The notes below the pieces were generated by a model. It saw nothing but the letters and a program-made list of their open reading frames with translations. It searched no databases and was not told the DNA's origin. Made by a program: the position numbers and the translations under genes. Of a stretch of DNA of 64,000 bases, positions 17,588-25,419 are shown one piece after another. Within the stretch, counting starts at the first letter, position 1. Every line of letters begins with the position of its first letter. Origin of the DNA: Saltatorellus ferox (lineage in GTDB: Bacteria > Planctomycetota > UBA1135 > GCA-002686595); the NCBI GenBank assembly GCA_007751475.1, contig CP036434.1, forward strand, positions 1,426,001 to 1,490,000, given 5' to 3'.

Positions 17588-17851
17588 CTATCGACGCGGA
17601 GCGCGGTCGCGGGCCTCGGAGATGCGAATCGGTCGTCCGTCCACGTTGTGGCCGTCCATCGTCGCCATCGCGCTCTGCGCGGCGTTGTCGTCGGCCAGTT
17701 CGACGAAGCCAAAGCCGCGGGGGCGGCCGGTATCACGATCGAGGACGATGTGAACGTCGTTGACGGAGTGGCCACCAGCCTCGAAGGCCTGGCGGAGGGT
17801 ATCGGTGGTCGTTTCCCAGGAGAGGTTCCCGACAAAAAGGCGTGCGCTCAT
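17588..17851 (-). CDS. RNA-binding protein with one RRM domain
   Basis: An 87-residue protein starting MSARLFVGNLSW at the ATG 17849-17851. RNP2 is LFVGNL and RNP1 is RGFGFVEL; together they define a single RNA-recognition motif that fills the protein. Such small RRM proteins occur in cyanobacteria and planctomycetes and are often cold-induced; here the role is inferred only. The tail is short and arginine-rich (RDRAPRR). The frame upstream to 17887 adds 12 residues without an RRM landmark. Confidence 0.92.
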   Translation of the reverse strand: MSARLFVGNLSWETTTDTLRQAFEAGGHSVNDVHIVLDRDTGRPRGFGFVELADDNAAQSAMATMDGHNVDGRPIRISEARDRAPRR

Positions 17852-18166
17852 CAGATTCAGAGGTTTGAGTCGACACTCGAGAACCATTCAGTTGTCTGAC
17901 GGCGTCGCTTGGCGGACCACTGACAGGGAGCAGGTGCCCCCATGACGAAAAGGGGCCGAGGCGAAGTGTGCGAGACGGACGGTACGGTCAAGAGTCGAAC
18001 GCGCTGGTTGCGCGTAGTAATGTCCGACTGAAATCAGGCAGGCCAGGGCGCAGGGCTCGGGCCGAAGACCTCAACGGACGGGCTAACAGTCAGCGACCGG
18101 CTGCCGGTCGCACTGGCGCCATGATCGGGCAGGTCTGCAACCTTCGCAACTGCTCTTTTTCGAACC
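17852..18166. other. Intergenic stretch upstream of the RRM gene
   Basis: No gene is supported. It contains an 8-bp inverted repeat GCGACCGG/CCGGTCGC (18093-18111) close to the apbE stop, which may act as an apbE terminator although no T-run follows. The rest is probably the 5' leader and promoter of the RRM gene. Confidence 0.45.
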
Positions 18167-19216
18167 TTATTTCCGCACGGCGGTTTCCAGTCCACTGGAC
18201 ACGTGGACCTGGCCCTCGATATCCACGAGGATCGCGTCGATGCGCGGGAGGGACTCGATGAACCGTAGCCCCAGCTCGGGACCGAGCACGCAGCAGGCCG
18301 TCGCGACCGCGTCCGCGATGGCGGCGTCCGGGGCCGTTACCGTGGCGCTCATGCAGCCGCCGACGACGGGGCGGCCCGTCCGCGGGTCGAAGATGTGATG
18401 GTACCGGACCCCGTCGAGCTCGAAGAAGCGCTCGTAATCGCCTGAGGTCACAAGACATACGTTCGAGACGGGGACCACCGCGATGGCGCGCTCCCGGTCG
18501 CGGGGGTGCTTGATGGCGACCTCCCAGGGCTTTCCATCGTCAGTGCCGAGGGCCTTGAGGTCGCCTCCGGCGTTCACGATTCCATGCTCGATGCCGTGGT
18601 CGATCAGGACCTGCATGGCGCGGTCGACGCCGTAGCCCTTGGCGATGCCGCCGAGCCCGATGCGCGTGCCCGCTGGCATGGCGACCGTGCTGGCCTTCGT
18701 GTCGACCTGGACCTTCTGCCAGCCCACGCTCGTCAAGGCGCTGGCGATCGCCTCGTCGGCGGGAAGGACCGGCGGGTCCGCCTTGAAATCCCAGAGCTTG
18801 CCGACGCTCGCGTAGGTCGGATCGAAGGCGCCGCCCGAGAGCCGCGCAACCGTCATGGAGCGCTCGACGAGGTCGCTGAGTTCCTGCGGAACGTGCTGCG
18901 GCTCGCCGTTCGCCCCGTCGTTCATGCGAACGAGCGGGGAGTCGCGCCACGACGTCATCAGGTCCTCGATGCGATCGATCTCGGCGCGGGCGGCAGCGAG
19001 CGCCTTGTCGAGGTGGGCGGCGTCCGCGTGGTAGCCCTGGATGGTCACGTCGGTTCCCATGGCGCCGAAGCTGATCTTCGCGCTCTTCAGCTTCTGGATC
19101 GCGGCGATGGGGGCGTTCGCCTGGGCCGAGATCGCGGTTGGGCTGGTGCGGTCCGCGCCCAGGGCCAAGAGTCCTGTGGCCAGCAAAAAGGAAAGCTGGG
19201 AAGCATGCGTGAACAT
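18167..19216 (-). CDS. apbE: FAD:protein FMN transferase (ApbE)
   Basis: A 349-residue protein with an N-terminal signal-like segment. ApbE attaches FMN covalently to a Ser/Thr in secreted or membrane proteins, using FAD and Mg2+. Family motifs are FGAMGTDVTIQGY (50-62), GGAFDPT (128-134), GLGGIAKGYGVDRA (187-200), NAGGDL (215-220), TSGDYERFF (257-265) and YHHIFDPRTGRP (272-283). It is the last gene of a minus-strand group with the TlpA-like, DUF3570 and DUF4266 genes, 62 bp downstream of the TlpA-like gene. The context suggests that it modifies a partner in that group. Confidence 0.95.
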   Translation of the reverse strand: MFTHASQLSFLLATGLLALGADRTSPTAISAQANAPIAAIQKLKSAKISFGAMGTDVTIQGYHADAAHLDKALAAARAEIDRIEDLMTSWRDSPLVRMNDGANGEPQHVPQELSDLVERSMTVARLSGGAFDPTYASVGKLWDFKADPPVLPADEAIASALTSVGWQKVQVDTKASTVAMPAGTRIGLGGIAKGYGVDRAMQVLIDHGIEHGIVNAGGDLKALGTDDGKPWEVAIKHPRDRERAIAVVPVSNVCLVTSGDYERFFELDGVRYHHIFDPRTGRPVVGGCMSATVTAPDAAIADAVATACCVLGPELGLRFIESLPRIDAILVDIEGQVHVSSGLETAVRK

Positions 19217-19278
19217 GCTTCCCAGCTTAGCGGAACGTCCTAGGCAGGAGGCCTACTCCAGCCTGATCGGTCGCTCGA

Positions 19279-19791
19279 TCATTGGGTCGTTCGATGGCCC
19301 CATTCCTCGGGCGCGACGTGCGCGTTGTAGGCGATGGATCCATCGGGGTTCACGATCACGATCGTGGGAGCGCCCTCGATCCCGAGGCCGTTCGTGAGCT
19401 CCATGCTGGTGTCACGGATCGAGGGGTAGGTCATGCCCCAGGAGAACAGCGCCTCCTTCATGGCGTCTTCGTCCACCGAGCCCTCGGGGCCGGAGACGAC
19501 GCCGATCACCTCCAGCTCGCTCGAGAACCTCGTGGCGGCCTGGCTGGCGACGGGGGCCTCGGCCTTGCAGCTCGTGCACCACGGCTGCCAGAACACGAAC
19601 GCGACCTGCTTTCCCGACGCGAGCGTCGCGTTGATGTCGTGGCTCTTGCCGCGGGTGTCGACGAGCACGGTGCGGCCCGCAGCGGGCAGCATCGTGACCG
19701 AAGACGCCGATGAGCCGCCCGAAGTCGACGCGCAGGCGCCGAGGGTGAGAAGAGCGGCCGCAGCCGCTGCGTGTTGAAAAAGTCTCTGCAT
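19279..19791 (-). CDS. TlpA-like thioredoxin-fold lipoprotein
   Basis: A 170-residue protein from the ATG at 19789-19791. The lipobox LGAC places the lipidated cysteine at residue 20. The redox motif WCTSC (C72, C75) and a later cis-proline region (GAPTIVIV) are typical of TlpA/ResA-like thiol-disulfide proteins of the envelope. The start codon shares a base with the DUF3570 stop (TGATG), implying translational coupling. A role in reducing or protecting cysteines of the DUF4266 partner is a plausible inference. Confidence 0.85.
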   Translation of the reverse strand: MQRLFQHAAAAAALLTLGACASTSGGSSASSVTMLPAAGRTVLVDTRGKSHDINATLASGKQVAFVFWQPWCTSCKAEAPVASQAATRFSSELEVIGVVSGPEGSVDEDAMKEALFSWGMTYPSIRDTSMELTNGLGIEGAPTIVIVNPDGSIAYNAHVAPEEWGHRTTQ

Positions 19792-20963
19792 CAGAAGGTC
19801 CAGCGGTAGCCCACGAGACCGTAGTAGGTCCTGAGGTCGTCGTCGCGAATCGAGTAGTCCAGGCTGAAGGTCCAGCGCGTCGAGTCCGTGTTGTTCCACT
19901 GCCACGTGCCGCCGAGCGTGTGCGAGCTGAACTCGCCGAGGCCGAAGTCCATGGTTCGCTCGTCCGGCACGGGGCCGGTGACGATCTCGCTCTGGAAGTA
20001 GTCGGCGGCTGACTGCGTGTAGAAGCGGTAGCGGAGTTCGAGGAGGTTGCGCCCGCCGTCGAAGCTCTTGATATAGCGCGGCATCAGGTCGAAAGCCCCG
20101 ATACCCCAGTCGTCCGAGTAGATCCGGGCGCCAAGTTCGACGGCGTTTCCCGGGGACAGCAGGTGGCGCACGCGGCTGAAGGCGACGGTGCGCAGGCGGC
20201 TGTCGGGTAGCTCTTCCTGGACCTCGAAGCCGGGGGCGTTGTTGAACAGGTCGTTGTTCGGGACGCCGGTGCCGTTGTCGACGATGACGCTGTTGTAGGG
20301 CGTCTCCAGGAATCCGGTTTGCGACGAGACGGTGACGCCGAACGTGCCCTGGGTCTTGGGACCGAGGATCTGGAACCAGCTCGCGGTCGCTGCGAGCGAG
20401 GTCCGGTCGTCGTCAGGATCGGTCGTTCCGTCCCAGCGGATCGGCTTGACGGTATCGAGGAAGGCGTCGACGCTGAGGGTGAGCTTGGCGTCCTTGTCGG
20501 AGCGCTCCCAGCCGTAGTCGCCGCCGAGGTGGATCGACTGGTAGTCGTACTCGGTGCTGAATCCGGTGCGAGCGCCGATGAAGGTCTGATCGCTCGTTTT
20601 CCAGCGCGCTCCGAGGTCGAAGCCGACGTAGTAGTCGCCGGACGCGCCGGACTGCTGGGGGAAGCGCGAGAGGCGCTCGATCGAGGCCGACGAGACGTAG
20701 TCGTACACGAAGAGCCCTGAGTACGAGAACGTGTCGCTGACGTTGTAGTCGAACACGACGATCGGCTCGATGACCGTCAGCTTCTCGTCGAGGAACGGGT
20801 TGCCGGCGCCCTGGGGATCGTCCCGCTGGTAGAAGCCGAGCTGGACCTCGACGGAGCCGCTTCCGGCCTCGCCGAAGGTGTTCGGGAGCGTGAAGCGAGC
20901 CGGCTGGGTGCCGTCACCGAGCTGGGGGGCCGCCATCAGGGCAGCAGCAGCGATCAGTAGCAT
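19791..20963 (-). CDS. DUF3570-type outer-membrane beta-barrel protein
   Basis: A 390-residue protein with a short N-terminal hydrophobic segment, many alternating amphipathic strands and a terminal aromatic residue (GLVGYRWTF), as in outer-membrane barrels. Length, composition and gene order match DUF3570 proteins, which are found with DUF4266 and ApbE. SGAS at residues 105-108 matches the core of the ApbE flavinylation motif ([S/T]GA[S/T]), and SSAS at 91-94 is a second similar site. Its start overlaps the end of the DUF4266 gene by 10 bp. Confidence 0.75.
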   Translation of the reverse strand: MLLIAAAALMAAPQLGDGTQPARFTLPNTFGEAGSGSVEVQLGFYQRDDPQGAGNPFLDEKLTVIEPIVVFDYNVSDTFSYSGLFVYDYVSSASIERLSRFPQQSGASGDYYVGFDLGARWKTSDQTFIGARTGFSTEYDYQSIHLGGDYGWERSDKDAKLTLSVDAFLDTVKPIRWDGTTDPDDDRTSLAATASWFQILGPKTQGTFGVTVSSQTGFLETPYNSVIVDNGTGVPNNDLFNNAPGFEVQEELPDSRLRTVAFSRVRHLLSPGNAVELGARIYSDDWGIGAFDLMPRYIKSFDGGRNLLELRYRFYTQSAADYFQSEIVTGPVPDERTMDFGLGEFSSHTLGGTWQWNNTDSTRWTFSLDYSIRDDDLRTYYGLVGYRWTF

Positions 20964-21250
20964 CCGCAGCCTCCGCCAGCCGTCGTTCCGATGCCGCCTG
21001 CGGCGCCTTCATCGGAGTACTGGACCTTCTGCTGCCAGTGCAGCTGGGCAGGGCTCTCCGAGTACTGCATCGTCGGGTCCGAAAGCGGGCCCTTCTGGTA
21101 GAACTCGACCGTGTTGCAGGCTCCTCCCAGCAGGAGAAGCGGGATGGAGACGAGGGTCAGGACCGTTCGCCGGGGAGCCCGAGCAGCACGGGGAACTCGG
21201 GGCGCAGCGGCAAGGGAAGCGGAACGAAATCGCGAAAGAGAGGATCGCAT
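20954..21250 (-). CDS. DUF4266-type small lipoprotein with a cysteine-containing C-terminus
   Basis: 98 residues from the ATG at 21248-21250. The lipobox LGGAC gives lipidated C45 after an unusually long N-terminal region. Shortly after it comes a FYQKGPLSDPTMQ segment typical of DUF4266. The protein ends GGGCGCY, so the two C-terminal cysteines could bind a metal or be redox partners of the TlpA-like protein. It is the first gene of the four-gene group; a promoter is expected between 21251 and 21450. Confidence 0.75.
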   Translation of the reverse strand: MRSSLSRFRSASLAAAPRVPRAARAPRRTVLTLVSIPLLLLGGACNTVEFYQKGPLSDPTMQYSESPAQLHWQQKVQYSDEGAAGGIGTTAGGGCGCY

Positions 21251-21450
21251 GGACGGTGGGTCGGAGTGTCGGATCTTGGCCAGCGCTCTGGGGGCGCGTT
21301 GACACAGGGTAATCCCCGGGAAGCATGTTCTATCGGCATGATGTTCCAAACACCGAGGTTACAAGTGCGCAAGGTTCGGCCCGTGGCCCGCGCTGCCCCG
21401 GATCTCCTGAGGCATCGATCGCGGGACCGGTCGCCGGGGCGATTCGGTGG

Positions 21451-23130
21451 CTACAGCGTGAAGACCTGGCCCAGCGTCGCGGAGAACAGCGGGTCGAAGG
21501 ATTCGCCGTTCACGTCGTCGAAGGGAAACGACAGGTCGACCCGCAGGACGCCGCGGCCGAGGAGGGGCGTCGAGCCGATGCGCAGGCCGACGCCCGCCGA
21601 GGTGTAGGGCCCTTCGAACGACTGAGGGCCGAAGGTCTGGCCTCCGACCCAGGCGGCGTCGCCGAAGATCACCGCGCCGAAGTCGAAGCTTCGAATGCTT
21701 GCGTCGAGATCGATGCGGTCCTCCAGATGGAGGAGGAGCACTTGGTCGCCGACGAGCTGCCGGTTCGGGTACCCGCGTAGCCCGGAGCGCTCGCCCAGAG
21801 TTAGCTGGACCGGCAGGCCCTGGTCTTCCTCTGCCTGCGTATAGCTGACGGCGAAGGCGAGCGTGTGGGGGTGCCAGGTGAGATCGAAGGCACGCAGCTC
21901 GACGTCCGTGCGCCAGGCCTGGGTGTCGCCGCCATCCGTTCGGATGGAGCCGGCGACGCTGGCGGAGGCGAAGCGCGTTTCGCCCGGCGCGATGAGATGG
22001 GAGAGTCGCGTGCTGATCTGGGTCTGGGTGCTCTGACCTTCGGCCGAATCGCCCGCGGGGGCGCTCCCGCCCGAGGCCTCGTCCCGAAAGTACGCGCCGG
22101 CCTCGAGGAACGCGGTCGTGCCGACCTGGACGTCCTGGATGAAGCGGATCGTGTCGAGATACTGAACCTCGCGAAACTCGGAGAGGTTCGCCCAGCTGAG
22201 CGTGCCGCCGGCGAAGACCGACTCGGTGTCGCCCGGTACCCGGAGCTGCGGCGCAGCCACGCCGCGTGCCGCGCTGTACTGAGCGTTCTGGTAGCGAGTC
22301 GTGAGCCCGCGCGTCCAGAAGTTCATGCGGGTGCCCGCTCGCCAGCTCGCCGACGCCTGAACGTTGTCGAGGTCGACGGGGACCTCCGCGACCGTGGAGT
22401 TCCTGAAGAAGTAGTCCTGGTCGTAGGCAGTCTTTCCGGCCCTGACATCCCAGGAAAAGCGGTCCTCCAGGAAGCGGAAGGGACGCGAGAACCCGACGCT
22501 GAAGAAGTCGCCTTGGTCCGTTCGACCCGCCACGAAATCGGCGGTGGTCCAGGTGCCGGCGACGTAGCGATCGCGGTAGGAGGCCTGTCCAACGGTCTCG
22601 CCGAAGTCGTTCTCCGAAACGCTCAATCGGATGCGGTCTCCAATGCCGAGGAAGTTGGACTCGGAGACTGACGCGTTGCCGCTCGTTGCATCGCCCACGA
22701 AGGAAGCGCCGGCACCGAGACCAAGGGATAGCTGGTCGCGGGTTCGCACGCGCAGATCGCGTGTGCCCTCGGGGGCATTCGGATCGGTACTCGGCACGAG
22801 CTCCACGACGACGTCCGCGAAGAGTCCGGTCGCGCGCAGGTTCCGCTCCAGTTCCTGTGCGAACCTCAGGTCGACGACCTCGCCGGGCCGGTGCCAGATC
22901 TCGCGGCGTACGACGGCTTCGCGGGTCGTCCAGTGCGTGGCATTGATGAGCCTTCGCAGGGCGGATTCGGCCCGCCCTTCGGGGTAGATGTCGCCGGTGT
23001 GAATCTCGATCCGACCCAGCGTAAAGGTCTCCCCACGGCCCGCGTCCTGGCCCCAGCTCGGCGCGGCAAGAAAGCATGCCGCGAGCAGGCAGCTCCCTGC
23101 TCGCGGCATGATCAGAACGATGGACGTCAT
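21451..23130 (-). CDS. Omp85/BamA-TamA-type outer-membrane protein
   Basis: A 559-residue protein. Signal peptide, then a POTRA-like region (FTLGRIEIHTGDIYPEGRAE ... WHRPGEVVDLRFAQELERNL ... LFADVVVELVPS, about residues 36-115), then a beta-barrel ending in hydrophobic FTL. The barrel has the strand 'RGYPN' (GLRGYPNRQLVGD), equivalent to the VRGF/Y motif of Omp85 loop 6. Only one POTRA is evident, so it looks like a small TpsB/TamA-like member rather than BamA. Signal-peptide logic equally supports a start at the ATG 23104-23106. A 29-bp tandem repeat lies upstream. Confidence 0.8.
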   Translation of the reverse strand: MTSIVLIMPRAGSCLLAACFLAAPSWGQDAGRGETFTLGRIEIHTGDIYPEGRAESALRRLINATHWTTREAVVRREIWHRPGEVVDLRFAQELERNLRATGLFADVVVELVPSTDPNAPEGTRDLRVRTRDQLSLGLGAGASFVGDATSGNASVSESNFLGIGDRIRLSVSENDFGETVGQASYRDRYVAGTWTTADFVAGRTDQGDFFSVGFSRPFRFLEDRFSWDVRAGKTAYDQDYFFRNSTVAEVPVDLDNVQASASWRAGTRMNFWTRGLTTRYQNAQYSAARGVAAPQLRVPGDTESVFAGGTLSWANLSEFREVQYLDTIRFIQDVQVGTTAFLEAGAYFRDEASGGSAPAGDSAEGQSTQTQISTRLSHLIAPGETRFASASVAGSIRTDGGDTQAWRTDVELRAFDLTWHPHTLAFAVSYTQAEEDQGLPVQLTLGERSGLRGYPNRQLVGDQVLLLHLEDRIDLDASIRSFDFGAVIFGDAAWVGGQTFGPQSFEGPYTSAGVGLRIGSTPLLGRGVLRVDLSFPFDDVNGESFDPLFSATLGQVFTL

Positions 23131-23186
23131 GGGCGGAGGTTACCGAACGCGGGCACCCGATCCGTTCCTCTCACCGAAACATTTGC

Positions 23187-23260
23187 ACCTGGTCCGTCTG
23201 TTCCGGAACGATCGTACCTGGTCCGTTTGTTCCGGAACGATCGTACCTGGTCCGTTCGTA
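23187..23260. repeat. Tandem repeat, 29-bp unit, about 2.5 copies, upstream of the Omp85 gene
   Basis: Units start at 23187, 23216 and 23245 (partial). Each contains ACCTGGTCCGT, then the palindromes TTCCGGAA and CGATCG. The repeat lies in the 140-bp gap between the start of the Omp85 gene and the stop of the PPC lipoprotein gene. It could be a regulatory array for the former or part of the 3' end of the latter. Confidence 0.85.
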
Positions 23261-23270
23261 CCGCGAGGGT

Positions 23271-25088
23271 CTACTTGCGCTGGATCACGTACTTGTGGTT
23301 CGGTCCAAAGTCGGCGTTCTCGTCGGCGACCTTCAGGTAGTACGTGCCTGCTGCTGGCGCGATGAAGGTGATCTGGACGGAGGGGACCGGGTCCACGACG
23401 CTTTCCGTGCTGCTTCCGAAGCCTTGCTCCATGGCAGCGAGACCGACCTGCGAGGTCGTCGCGAGCTGGGTGCCTTCGCCGTCCTCGACGGCGAGCTCCG
23501 CTTCCAGGCGCGAGCCGAAACCCGCGAGGCCGATGGCTCCCCAGCTGTAGCTGTTGTTGTAGCTGGCATAGGCGACGAACGTCACGGCCTCGTTCGCTTT
23601 CGCGGTGAAGGACCAGCTATCCACATCGTCCTGGACCGAGATCACGCCCGCCGCGCGTCCGACGCTATTGATCGCGATCGCGTCCAAGTTCGTGTCGTTG
23701 GGCTCGATCTCCATCTGCGCAGCGGGGGAGCGGTCGATCTTGACCTTGTACTCGTACTCGTCGATTCCACGACTCATCGCGCCGAAGCTCTGGCCGCCGA
23801 CGGCGAGGAACTGCTCCCCGTCCTCGGTGAGGATGGTTCGAAGAATCTTGTAGCGACCCAGGTCGGTCGTCGCAGCGACCTCCGTGACGCCGTCGGGAGC
23901 GATGAAGCTGGCGTCGATTCTCGGGTTGCCTGGCGTCGCCACGCCCGCGTAGTAAGCCGACTCGTAGAACTGAGCGTAGACGATGTCACCGGCACGGCCC
24001 TGGAAGCTCCACATGTCGACTTCGGTGCCCGACGACACGCCCTTGAACTGGTTCCCGAACTCGACGGCCATGGCGCTGCTGATGGAGTTGTTCGGCTCGA
24101 GCTCGGTCATCTGCGTCTCGGTCGAGCGTTGGTCCATGAGCAGGGCGTAGGGGCCTGACCCGCTGCCTCCGGTGTGCTGGATGCGGATGTAGTAGGTACC
24201 AGCGGTGGACAGAGTGAGGCTCATCGCAGGATCATAGAAGAGCGCCCATTCGGCGTGCTTGATGCGGGTCTCGCCATCGCTTCCGAAGAGCGTGATCTCG
24301 GAATTGACGTAGTCCGTCGAGTCGGTGCTCAGACCATTGCGGTAGGACGACACCTCGAGGTGTACGTGCGTGGGCTCCGTGATGCTGAACGCGTACCAGT
24401 CGATATCGAAGGAACCCAGCGCTGCGCCGCCTCCGACCGCGCCCTCGAGGAAGCCGAACATCGTGCCCTCGGTCATGGGCTCAGCCGTGGCAAATGTGTC
24501 GTTCACACCGGTCACGCCGACGGCCTCGGCTTCGAATTGGCGCTGACCGATGTCGAGCTTCGTGATGCGGATGCCATAGACCGATCCGTTGCGCGAGGTC
24601 TCCGCCTGCGTGACGCTCGCGTAGTAGGTTCCCGCAGCGGGCGCGACGAACATCGGAATGTCCAGGTCATGGGGCCCCCAGTCCCATCCGTCGCTGAAGT
24701 TCCCGAAGGGATCATGGGCAAGAAGCGCCGTGGTGCCATCGGTGTCCCAGATCGTCAGTTGCAGCGCATTGGAATTCGCCGTCCAGGCGAGGCGGTCCAT
24801 CCGCGCAGCGGAGGCCTCGATCTGGACGATCTCACCGGCTTCCATGGTGAAGGCCCAGTAGTCGATATCGCCTGCGACATCCACTTCGCCGGTGCCGAAC
24901 GCTCCGCGGGCGAGCGAGGCAGCCGTCGCCGAAGAGTCGTTGGGTTCGAGCTCGGTCCTGGCGAAAGAAACGGGCGCGGGCTCGGGAGCCGGATCGTCGG
25001 AGGAGCTGGAGCAACTGGCCGCGAAGACGGAGCCAGTCAGCAGCAGGGCGACGCGAAGTGAACTCGAGTGAAGGGGGGGCTGGGGCAT
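23271..25088 (-). CDS. Lipoprotein with four PPC-type (pre-peptidase C-terminal) domains
   Basis: A 605-residue protein. Signal peptide with lipobox ending at C26 (FAASC), then a Ser/Pro-rich spacer. Four beta-sandwich units each open with a signature: ELEPNDSSATA (about 46), VGVTGVNDTFATA (about 191), ELEPNNSISSA (about 332) and EIEPNDTNLDA (about 460). Each ends near a GTYY or GPYA strand (AAGTYYASV, AGTYYIRI, AAGTYYLKV). PPC domains normally flank secreted proteases; here no catalytic domain is present, so a structural or binding surface protein is likely. Confidence 0.85.
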   Translation of the reverse strand: MPQPPLHSSSLRVALLLTGSVFAASCSSSSDDPAPEPAPVSFARTELEPNDSSATAASLARGAFGTGEVDVAGDIDYWAFTMEAGEIVQIEASAARMDRLAWTANSNALQLTIWDTDGTTALLAHDPFGNFSDGWDWGPHDLDIPMFVAPAAGTYYASVTQAETSRNGSVYGIRITKLDIGQRQFEAEAVGVTGVNDTFATAEPMTEGTMFGFLEGAVGGGAALGSFDIDWYAFSITEPTHVHLEVSSYRNGLSTDSTDYVNSEITLFGSDGETRIKHAEWALFYDPAMSLTLSTAGTYYIRIQHTGGSGSGPYALLMDQRSTETQMTELEPNNSISSAMAVEFGNQFKGVSSGTEVDMWSFQGRAGDIVYAQFYESAYYAGVATPGNPRIDASFIAPDGVTEVAATTDLGRYKILRTILTEDGEQFLAVGGQSFGAMSRGIDEYEYKVKIDRSPAAQMEIEPNDTNLDAIAINSVGRAAGVISVQDDVDSWSFTAKANEAVTFVAYASYNNSYSWGAIGLAGFGSRLEAELAVEDGEGTQLATTSQVGLAAMEQGFGSSTESVVDPVPSVQITFIAPAAGTYYLKVADENADFGPNHKYVIQRK

Positions 25089-25360
25089 CGTTCAGGAGGA
25101 CGTGAGTCCTTGCTGGGGGGCAAGACGGGGAGCGGGAGCGAGGGTGCTCCCGCCATGTCCCGCATCGAGCGGATCGCCCGAAACCCTTGACGCTCATTTC
25201 CAGGATGTGATCGCCAGGCGCACGGGCTTTCCCTATTCCCCTGGTCATCCATTTCAGCTCTTCCGGTCCATCAGCGGATCTGGGCTGAAGCTGCGCCCAG
25301 GGCTGTCGCCACTTCGCCATGCTGCCGAGGCCGCGAGCGTGGAGCTCGTGAACGAAGGCG

Positions 25361-25394
25361 GCCCGTGGCGCATCGAACGATGCGCCACGGGCCT
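25361..25394 (-). terminator. Hairpin terminator after the Ig-like lipoprotein gene
   Basis: A perfect 15-bp GC-rich stem (25361-25375 with 25380-25394) and a 4-nt loop, beginning 25 bp downstream of the minus-strand stop at 25420. Confidence 0.75.
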
Positions 25395-25419
25395 GTCTCT
25401 CACGACGCGCAGGCGAGTT

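Noticed and set aside
23187..23260. Short repeats considered as a CRISPR array
   Set aside because: Units are directly adjacent without spacers and there are no cas genes; the same holds for 17477-17571 and 50901-50960.
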